In this document: one piece after another, positions 1 to 5,064 of the stretch
Layout of the letters: each line of letters begins with the position of its first letter
Numbering within the stretch: the stretch's first letter is position 1
Assembly (NCBI GenBank): GCA_003133505.1
Contig: PKXT01000075.1
Span: 14,357-19,420, forward strand
Length of the DNA: 5,064 nt
Direction: 5' to 3'
Source of the DNA: Acidobacteriota bacterium
GTDB lineage: Bacteria > Acidobacteriota > Terriglobia > Acidiferrales > UBA7541
Notes under the pieces: generated by a model
The model's input: the letters and a program-made list of their open reading frames with translations, nothing else
The model's database searches: none
Told to the model about the DNA's origin: nothing
Translations under genes and position numbers: made by a program

Positions 1-17
1 GAGTTTAACGTTCGCTT

Positions 18-1862
18 CTAGCGTAGCGGAGGCGGAGGTAACAACTCGGTGCGGCGAGGTTCGCCGTGATAGCCGCGCGTTTCCACATCGTCCAGCAGCA
101 AGGACGGGGCGATTACGGTACTTGGCAGACCAGCCTGCGCGCTCCCAAAAGCACCCAGCGTGGTGCCGGAAAAACCAAAGGAAAGATTGCGCATGTAACT
201 GAAGGATGTCAGGTCATTTCCCACAGCTGGGATATTGCGCAATGAGCGAAGGTCCAGGCCGGTCAGCCATCCGCCCCGCACAACCTGTTCCTGGCCGGTG
301 TTGGCGTCCACCTGATAGATTCGCAAAGGCTCGCGATCTCCGTTGGAGACACCGCCGGCGAAATTGGCGATCAACTCCTCAAAATCGTCCTGGCTCATCG
401 CCGAGATGGCGGGATTATCCATCCCGCGCACTTCCAGGCACCACTTCTGGCCGTCAGCCTTGCACATATCCAGAAATTTCTTTCGCAACGCATCGGGAGT
501 CAGACCGTCCGACGATTGGAAGGTAAGCACGCTGCTATCGGGCCGGGGATCGGAAAGCAGAGCGGAACGGGCATGGCCGTTAGACTGCGCGAATTCAGGC
601 CCAGGACGCCGGGACATCAGCAAATCGCGCAGAACGCCGTTTTCCACGATATTAACTTTCTGCGCTCGCACGCCTTCGGCATCCACGTCGTAACCGCCGA
701 TTAATGGCAATCCTTGAAAAGCTGTTGCGGACGGATCATCCGTCAACGAAACGCCGCTCGGCAGAACGCGAGTTCCCACCCGCCCAGACCATTCGCTGCG
801 GCCGCCCAACCGGCTCATGCGGTCATCGTAGACGGAAAGCATTGAAAGCGGCGAGCGGGCGCCAGAAAGGGATGGTTCCAGAACCTGGGCGAGCAATGAT
901 CCAGCCGCGGGGGCGTCGAATAGAACCGGGCCCACATAATCCTGCATTAGCGGTGCGCTACGAAGGTCCTCCAGATCCTGACTGGCCTTGGCGAGCGATC
1001 CGGCCACCGTGTTGCCGTCGGGAAGATCCGCCGGCGATGGTCGGTATGCTGTGTAGAAACTGTGCAACTGCATGCCATCGTCCGCGTGCGTTTCCAGGCT
1101 GGCTTCAATTGCGGCCACGTGTTTCGGAATTCGAATCTCCGTGCCTTCACTGTTGAGCATGTAATAGTTGGTGTAGATCAGGTAGTAGTTCACGCGCGAA
1201 GCATGGAGATCGGGAAAGTTTAGAAACGCCGCGGATGCCTGACTTGATTCCGTCTCCCAGTTTCGCGACGTCCAATCGGGATCTACGCGCGGCTGGACGA
1301 ATTGTCGCGGTGTTTCCTTCGAGAAGTCGTCAATTTCCGGGGCCTTGGCCAAACTTCGTAGGAAGCCTGTCTTTTGGGCCATTTGATCGAGAGCTTCCTT
1401 GTAAGCCTGATCGGTGGCCAGCCATAGGTCCTGCCGTAATGAATTGTAATCGCGATCAATGCCCACTTGGCCTGTGGAACCCAAAAAACCCTGGAACCCG
1501 CCTTGGCTAATGAAATTGGAACTGTCGAGATGATAATCGCCGACGCGTACGTTGACTTCCATAAAGCGGCTGCGGGTGGTATCCGAGGAAATAAGCGCGC
1601 CAAACGACGATCGCACGGTGCGAATGTCCAAATCAAGCAACCGGTATTCGATGTAGTAGGGCTTATCCAACCCCGGCAACGCCAGCCGGGCTTTGGTACG
1701 AGCCATTTCGTCCTGCATCGCACTCAACGTGCTGTCCGTTTGCTCGGTTGCTGGCCCTGCCATGGCACGCTGGGCCAGCGGAAGGGCGATCCACGCCATC
1801 AACAGGGCGCCAATTAGCAGCGGCAGCAAAAACGTAAAATTGAATGGTGACGGTCGTCGCAT
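18..1862 (-). CDS. Exported TldD/PmbA-family protein lacking the zinc site (TldE-like partner)
   Basis: A 614-residue TldD/PmbA-family protein, probably the non-catalytic partner of the protein encoded just upstream. Residues 1-35 look like a signal peptide or membrane anchor: MRR, a hydrophobic run at about 9-30, then an AMA-type cleavage site. The rest follows the neighbour almost residue for residue up to 334: both have a GAL(I/L)SS segment near 88-93, W..ATD near 145-151, NSEG at exactly 237-240 and GPVL at 311-314. At the zinc motif the neighbour's H325, E326 and H330 are A325, Q326 and P330 here, and its Cys ligand aligns with F572, so no metal site is visible. About 12 extra residues follow (335-375). 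The C-terminal domain keeps DDP (375-377), NGVL (408-411) and SNGH (427-430), and the protein ends in a proline-rich tail. The ORF is long and intact, so a decayed pseudogene is unlikely. The start is 2 bp after the upstream stop and has an AGGAA ribosome binding site. Family assignment is firm; the partner role is inferred from E. coli TldD/TldE. Confidence 0.92.
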   Translation of the reverse strand: MRRPSPFNFTFLLPLLIGALLMAWIALPLAQRAMAGPATEQTDSTLSAMQDEMARTKARLALPGLDKPYYIEYRLLDLDIRTVRSSFGALISSDTTRSRFMEVNVRVGDYHLDSSNFISQGGFQGFLGSTGQVGIDRDYNSLRQDLWLATDQAYKEALDQMAQKTGFLRSLAKAPEIDDFSKETPRQFVQPRVDPDWTSRNWETESSQASAAFLNFPDLHASRVNYYLIYTNYYMLNSEGTEIRIPKHVAAIEASLETHADDGMQLHSFYTAYRPSPADLPDGNTVAGSLAKASQDLEDLRSAPLMQDYVGPVLFDAPAAGSLLAQVLEPSLSGARSPLSMLSVYDDRMSRLGGRSEWSGRVGTRVLPSGVSLTDDPSATAFQGLPLIGGYDVDAEGVRAQKVNIVENGVLRDLLMSRRPGPEFAQSNGHARSALLSDPRPDSSVLTFQSSDGLTPDALRKKFLDMCKADGQKWCLEVRGMDNPAISAMSQDDFEELIANFAGGVSNGDREPLRIYQVDANTGQEQVVRGGWLTGLDLRSLRNIPAVGNDLTSFSYMRNLSFGFSGTTLGAFGSAQAGLPSTVIAPSLLLDDVETRGYHGEPRRTELLPPPPLR

Positions 1863-1864
1863 GT

Positions 1865-3613
1865 CTATTGGTTCCTGGCTTCAGGATCGTGAGCCGGCGG
1901 CGGAAGAATGGGGGGCCGGTCCGTGGATGTCTGCTTCTTTTGCACTTCCATCTCTGAAATCAAAACTGCTGGCGCAACGGCGGAAACGGGAATGGATCCT
2001 GATTCAGCCCCGCAGAAACCGTTGAAAATGTCGGGCGTATCGCCCGTGGCCACAATCTTAGTCAGCGAAACCAGCGGCGTACCCACAATATCCACGCCAC
2101 GCACAATCTGATCGGGACGGCCATCGGGGAAAACTTTGTAAACGACCAGCGGAGTAACCTGGAAAGCCTGGGGCTGGCCGCGTCCGGTGAAAGTAAAACC
2201 GCCCTCTATATCGTCTATCAGCAGGCCAAAGGGCTTGCCTTGCTGCTTGATCGAATCCACCAGCATCTCCCGCAGTTTTGCATTGCTGACAGTGCGATCG
2301 CTGGTGACAATCAGGTTTCCCTGACGAGCAACCGGGAGATAACCTAATTCACGTCGCCCATGCCCATTTGATTCGGGAACGTTTACCAGCGGGGACCGGC
2401 CCATCAGGAACGTTTTCAGCACTCCGTGATCCACGAGCGTTGTGTCTTGCGCCGCCACACCTTCGTCATCGTAGGGATAATAGCCCAGCAGTACGTTGGC
2501 CCCGAGACGCTGCGCGGTAGGATCGTCCTTGATTGATATGAATTCCGGCAGGATGGACTGTCCAATTTTTGCGGTGAACGTCTGCCCTTCATTAATATCC
2601 TTTTGGCGGAAGCCTTCTACGCGATGGCCAAATACCTCGTGAAAGAAAACCGCCGCCGCGCGTCCGGTTAGCAGCACCGGCCCGGCATAAGGGTCCACCA
2701 GTGGGGCGGTCTGCAGCGCATTAACTTCGGAGATCATTTTCTGTATCGCCGTTGTTACCACAGCATCCGAGGGTTGCCTGGACGGATCCACCCAATCAAA
2801 GTTGGCATAGCGCTCGATATCCATGCCGTCGGTGGCCTTGCCCTGGATGGTCAGTTCCAGCCGGTAGCGAACCTGGCCGAATTCGAGTTTTGTACCTTCG
2901 CTGTTGATTTGATAATTGTTGATTGCCGCAGCGGTGAAGGTTCCAATGGAATTGAGTACTGCAGGATCAGCGCTGAACGCCGCAGTGTAGCGGCGCAAGC
3001 GTTCTTCCCACGGCCGCCGGTCAACATGGATGGCAGCCACCGATCCATAGTAGGTATGAGGAGGCTCGTGGGAAAAATCTGGCGCGCGGCCTTCGGCGGT
3101 CTGGGATTGCACTTCGTTACTGGTCTGAATCTTAATCAGAGCTTCAGCGGCGGAGCGGTATTCCCGGTCCGTCGCTTCCCAGATGGCACGCCGAATCACT
3201 GGCACATCGTCCGAAAGCGGCAGCGGAGTCACGGGATTTGGACCACCTGCTGGGCGATCGCCGGCGCGATGGGTGTCGTCCAAGGCCGGGCTGCCCGCCC
3301 GTATCTGCACGTCGAGCCAGCGATTGCGGTTTTCGCCACTGGAAAGCAGTGCGCCATTCGAGCCCGAAACCTCAACTACTTGATCGTCGGTAACCGCGTA
3401 GGAGATGAAATATCCCGGCGGATCAGATTTCGCAAACACAGAGGCCGAGCGGTCAAGCTCCGCTTCCATAGCCTTCAGCACGGGCGGCTCGACCTTATTC
3501 GTTTGAGTCTCGGTCCGGGTTTCAGCGAATGTGGACCCAGCCGGCACAGCACCAGCAATCGCCAAGGCGATCAGAGCGGTAAAGATTGCATACCTGCCGA
3601 AATTGCGTTTCAT
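1865..3613 (-). CDS. Exported TldD-family zinc metallopeptidase (catalytic subunit)
   Basis: A 582-residue TldD/PmbA-family (U62) metallopeptidase, longer than typical cytosolic TldD (about 480 residues). Residues 1-30 form a signal peptide: MKRN, a hydrophobic core at about 9-23, and likely cleavage after TFA30. The N-terminal TldD domain spans roughly 45-250 and includes NSEG at 237-240. The C-terminal catalytic domain runs from about 308 to 555. It holds the zinc motif HEVFGH at 325-330 (HExxxH), followed by RVEG, and C534 in FCGAESGS, matching the Cys ligand of E. coli TldD. Further conserved segments are DDP (363-365), DDEG (382-385), HGVLK (396-400) and SNGHGR (415-420). The tail is proline-rich (RPPILPPP, 566-573). 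Family members cleave unfolded or small peptides, for example the microcin B17 leader and CcdA in E. coli; the substrate here is unknown. The downstream gene starts 2 bp after this stop and encodes a zinc-less paralogue. A candidate promoter and a GGAG site lie upstream. Confidence 0.95.
   Translation of the reverse strand: MKRNFGRYAIFTALIALAIAGAVPAGSTFAETRTETQTNKVEPPVLKAMEAELDRSASVFAKSDPPGYFISYAVTDDQVVEVSGSNGALLSSGENRNRWLDVQIRAGSPALDDTHRAGDRPAGGPNPVTPLPLSDDVPVIRRAIWEATDREYRSAAEALIKIQTSNEVQSQTAEGRAPDFSHEPPHTYYGSVAAIHVDRRPWEERLRRYTAAFSADPAVLNSIGTFTAAAINNYQINSEGTKLEFGQVRYRLELTIQGKATDGMDIERYANFDWVDPSRQPSDAVVTTAIQKMISEVNALQTAPLVDPYAGPVLLTGRAAAVFFHEVFGHRVEGFRQKDINEGQTFTAKIGQSILPEFISIKDDPTAQRLGANVLLGYYPYDDEGVAAQDTTLVDHGVLKTFLMGRSPLVNVPESNGHGRRELGYLPVARQGNLIVTSDRTVSNAKLREMLVDSIKQQGKPFGLLIDDIEGGFTFTGRGQPQAFQVTPLVVYKVFPDGRPDQIVRGVDIVGTPLVSLTKIVATGDTPDIFNGFCGAESGSIPVSAVAPAVLISEMEVQKKQTSTDRPPILPPPAHDPEARNQ
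1872..1876 (-). promoter_or_regulatory. Ribosome binding site of the zinc-less TldD-family gene
   Basis: AGGAA on the minus strand lies 9 nt before the ATG at 1862. It sits inside the last codons of the upstream TldD gene, whose TAG stop (1865-1867) is 2 bp from this ATG. This arrangement fixes the start and suggests coupled translation of the two proteins. Confidence 0.75.
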
Positions 3614-3619
3614 AATCGA

Positions 3620-3683
3620 GCGAAGCTCCAGCTATCGAAGTATCTAAAGTATTTAAAATTATGGTACCTGGGTTGCGAAGCTC
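3620..3683. repeat. Two direct copies of GCGAAGCTC in the TldD leader/promoter
   Basis: The 9-mer GCGAAGCTC occurs at 3620-3628, overlapping the ribosome binding site, and at 3675-3683, overlapping the candidate -35 element. The copies start 55 bp apart. Part of the first copy (CGAGCGAA, 3617-3624) also has an inverted match at 3700-3707. The positions are suggestive of regulation, but the units are short and could be chance. Confidence 0.3.
3626..3629 (-). promoter_or_regulatory. Probable ribosome binding site of the catalytic TldD-family gene
   Basis: GGAG on the minus strand is 12 nt before the ATG at 3613, somewhat farther than ideal. The bases between include GAGC-TTC-GCTC, which could form a small 4-bp hairpin over the site. 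No better Shine-Dalgarno sequence is nearby. The ATG is supported independently because it is followed directly by a signal peptide. Confidence 0.5.
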
Positions 3684-3685
3684 AA
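3658..3685 (-). promoter_or_regulatory. Candidate sigma-70-type promoter for the two TldD-family genes
   Basis: On the minus strand TTGAGC (3680-3685; 4 of 6 matches to the -35 consensus) is followed after 16 bp by CATAAT (3658-3663; 5 of 6 matches to the -10 consensus). The sequence downstream is AT-rich, and transcription would begin near 3651, giving a leader of about 38 nt. It is the best promoter-like pair in the 208-bp gap. It was read by eye and is not scored. Confidence 0.45.
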
Positions 3686-3760
3686 GAAACCCTGCAAGGT
3701 TCGCTCGCCGTGCGACTGGTGGTTTGATGCGATTTACATAATTTATGATGCAAGGTATGA

Positions 3761-3819
3761 CGGAAAGCGGCGTTCTTTTGGTTACCTGGGGTGGGCGTTA
3801 GATCGAAAATCGCTTTCCG
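3761..3819 (-). repeat. Inverted repeat downstream of the asparaginase gene (possible 3' RNA structure)
   Basis: Perfect 9-bp arms, CGGAAAGCG at 3761-3769 and CGCTTTCCG at 3811-3819, are separated by 41 nt. The arm nearest the gene starts 3 nt past the TGA stop (3822-3824). It could form a stem at the end of the asparaginase mRNA. The loop is long and no U-run follows the second arm, so it is not a classical intrinsic terminator. It may instead be a 3' stabilising structure or a protein site. Confidence 0.4.
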
Positions 3820-3821
3820 GC

Positions 3822-4937
3822 TCATTCCGCTGCAGAAACGACCACGGGCGCCGCATCCGTGCTCCAGCCTTTCACGGAAATCTTGCCATCGGCACGCACC
3901 GCGCCGGTCATCATGCCGGTGGTGTTGAGGGGGGTGGCGACATTACCTTGGGGATCCAGTGCAATCACTCCGCCTTCGGCATGCTGGGCGACCAGTTCTT
4001 TCATCACTACGTCATTGGCGGCTTGTTCGACCGAGACGTGCAAATACCGCACTCGTTCGCAGATATCCGCCGCGACCACATTGCGCATGAAGTACTCACC
4101 AACTCCTGTTCCCGATACCGCGCAGCTCTTGTTGTTCGCATAGGTTCCCGCGCCAATAATCGGAGAATCGCCCACACGCCCGGACATTTTCATCACCGTA
4201 CCGCCAGTTGATGTGCCTGCTGCCAGGTTTCCAGCCTGATCGAGGGCGACTGCACCAACCGTGCCGTGCTCATGGTCGTTTGGCCAAGCGGGAGGATACA
4301 GTGCTGATGCATTGTTTTTTGCTGCCTGCTGAGCGTCTTTGAATCGCTGCCATTCGCGTTCGTTGTAAAAATAATATGGCGAAACCAGCTCAATACCTTG
4401 TGATTTCGCGAATTCCTCCGCGCCGGCGCCCACCAGCATGACATGCGGCGTTTTTTTCATCACCAGACGCGCCAGATGGATGGGATTGGCGATGTGTTGC
4501 ACAGCCGCCACGGACCCTGCTGCGAGCGTGCGTCCGTCCATGATGGCTGCATCCAGCTCGGGCACTCCCGCTCGGGTGTAATAACCGCCGCGCCCCGCGT
4601 CAAACAAGCCGGAATCTTCCATCACTGAAATCGTAGCTTCCACGGCATCTACGCTAGTGCCGCCACGCGACAAGATCGCGTAGCCGGCTCTAATTGCCCG
4701 CACCATTGTCGTGCGACGCTCGTCAATTTGCTCCTGGCTCATTTTGGAGTAATCGCCTGCGCCACCGTGCGCCACCAGGACAAAGCTGGGAGCGGTCTGC
4801 CGTGCGTCCCCCTGCCGATTTGCCCGCGTGTGTAAACCGCGTATATCAGCGCCGTCGGCTGGTCGAGAATAGTTCGACGCAACCGCTGCCACAATCGCCA
4901 CAACGACAAAAAGTGAGCACAAACGAATTACTTTCAT
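3822..4937 (-). CDS. Exported isoaspartyl peptidase/L-asparaginase (Ntn-hydrolase, family T2)
   Basis: A plant-type (IaaA-like) isoaspartyl peptidase/L-asparaginase, which hydrolyses beta-aspartyl dipeptides and asparagine. Numbering here is from the longer ATG at 4973 (383 aa). The chosen start is M13 (4937, 371 aa) because it has a GAGAGG ribosome binding site and begins a normal signal peptide: MKVIR, hydrophobic core, and AVA just before S33. The mature fold begins at VAHGGAG (67-73). HGTVGAVA (236-243) places the catalytic nucleophile at T238, where the precursor should self-cleave into alpha and beta chains (beta about 146 aa). TSTGG supplies T256, SGRVGDSP supplies R266 and D269, and SGTG supplies T289-G290; their spacing equals that of E. 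coli IaaA T179, T197, R207, D210, T230 and G231. HGT rather than HDT argues against glycosylasparaginase. The usual FNAG motif reads FDAG here (124-127). Export is unusual compared with cytosolic E. coli IaaA. It lies upstream of the TldD pair, 208 bp away, on the same strand. Confidence 0.93.
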   Translation of the reverse strand: MKVIRLCSLFVVVAIVAAVASNYSRPADGADIRGLHTRANRQGDARQTAPSFVLVAHGGAGDYSKMSQEQIDERRTTMVRAIRAGYAILSRGGTSVDAVEATISVMEDSGLFDAGRGGYYTRAGVPELDAAIMDGRTLAAGSVAAVQHIANPIHLARLVMKKTPHVMLVGAGAEEFAKSQGIELVSPYYFYNEREWQRFKDAQQAAKNNASALYPPAWPNDHEHGTVGAVALDQAGNLAAGTSTGGTVMKMSGRVGDSPIIGAGTYANNKSCAVSGTGVGEYFMRNVVAADICERVRYLHVSVEQAANDVVMKELVAQHAEGGVIALDPQGNVATPLNTTGMMTGAVRADGKISVKGWSTDAAPVVVSAAE

Positions 4938-4941
4938 TAGG

Positions 4942-4947
4942 CCTCTC
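4942..4947 (-). promoter_or_regulatory. Ribosome binding site that decides the asparaginase start
   Basis: GAGAGG on the minus strand lies 4 nt before the ATG at 4937. The in-frame ATG 12 codons further upstream (4973) is preceded only by CACATTTTT, with no Shine-Dalgarno match. The downstream ATG also gives a standard signal peptide start, so 4937 is preferred. Confidence 0.65.
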
Positions 4948-5064
4948 AAAAATCGCAAATTCAGCCGCGACATAAAAATGTGAGCGAATGCAGGCTAAAG
5001 CCGTTGACCCAAGAATTCTCGCCGCCCTGTTGCGTTGGATACCTCTTGAGTTAAGGATTTCGGT

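Larger units (their letters stand above)
3614..3821. other. Intergenic region between asparaginase and TldD genes
   Basis: This 208-bp stretch carries no convincing gene. From the asparaginase side it holds the 9-bp inverted repeat (3761-3819), an AT-rich odd-centred palindrome CATAA-T-TTATG (3737-3747), the candidate promoter (3658-3685), and two copies of GCGAAGCTC (3620-3628 and 3675-3683). There are also two near-copies of TGGT(T)ACCTGGG (3662-3672 and 3779-3790). The size and content suggest that the TldD pair is a transcription unit of its own, possibly with some read-through from the asparaginase gene. Confidence 0.6.

Noticed and set aside
704..1156. A 150-codon plus-strand frame rich in Arg and Pro
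   Set aside because: It is antisense to the zinc-less TldD-family gene, and its composition is typical of a non-coding shadow.
18..1862. The zinc-less TldD-family gene as a decaying pseudogene
   Set aside because: It has a complete frame, an export signal, a good ribosome binding site, coupled position and kept structural motifs. Only the catalytic positions are selectively lost.
1779..1862. Twin-arginine export signal in the zinc-less TldD protein (it starts with MRR)
   Set aside because: The arginines are followed by PSPFNF rather than the expected x-F-L-K context, so an ordinary Sec signal or membrane anchor is more likely.
2774..3727. A 317-codon plus-strand reading frame opposite the catalytic TldD gene
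   Set aside because: It lies antisense to a gene with clear family motifs and a signal peptide, shows no recognisable domain and has no convincing ribosome binding site. It is best explained as a shadow frame.
3822..4937. Glycosylasparaginase (aspartylglucosaminidase)
   Set aside because: The nucleophile motif is HGTVGAV, as in isoaspartyl peptidase/IaaA, rather than the HDT form typical of glycosylasparaginases.
4938..4973. Longer asparaginase start at 4973, adding 12 residues
   Set aside because: It has no Shine-Dalgarno match, and it places the signal peptide's MK start internally. It cannot be fully excluded.
4974..5064. Promoter for the asparaginase gene
   Set aside because: No -35/-10 pair with reasonable spacing stood out on the minus strand. 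TTGACC at 5004-5009 is on the plus strand and has no matching -10. The promoter may lie beyond the window.

Overview
The window carries three complete protein genes, all on the minus strand, so transcription runs from the right edge to the left. In that order they are: (1) a secreted or membrane-anchored isoaspartyl peptidase/L-asparaginase of the Thr-dependent Ntn-hydrolase family (about 3822-4937); (2) a TldD-family metallopeptidase with an intact zinc site and a signal peptide (1865-3613); (3) a second, paralogous TldD-family protein, also with an export signal, in which every zinc ligand is replaced (18-1862). No RNA genes, mobile elements, CRISPR arrays or tRNAs were seen. Long plus-strand reading frames opposite these genes look like shadows.

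Organism: the base composition looks moderately GC-rich by eye. The genes carry bacterial signal peptides and Shine-Dalgarno sites. Long exported TldD/PmbA-family proteins ending in a proline-rich tail fit an environmental Gram-negative such as an Acidobacteriota member. That placement is inferred from protein style, not from a marker gene.

Layout from right to left: 4938-5064 is the upstream region of the asparaginase, with a good ribosome binding site but no convincing promoter. 3614-3821 is a 208-bp intergenic region. It holds a 9-bp inverted repeat just after the asparaginase stop, an AT-rich promoter-like stretch, and short repeated motifs around the promoter and ribosome binding site of the next gene. 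The two TldD-family genes are separated by only 2 bp, so they are very probably co-transcribed and translationally coupled. 1-17 is the short sequence after the last stop.

How they may work together: in Escherichia coli, cytosolic TldD (zinc-bearing) and TldE/PmbA (zinc-less) form one heteromeric protease. Here an analogous active/inactive pair appears to have arisen by tandem duplication within the TldD-like lineage, and both members are predicted to leave the cytoplasm. The neighbouring exported isoaspartyl peptidase would act on isoAsp dipeptides, peptides or asparagine. The cluster is best read as an envelope or extracytoplasmic peptide-degradation module. The heterodimer and the shared pathway are inferences.
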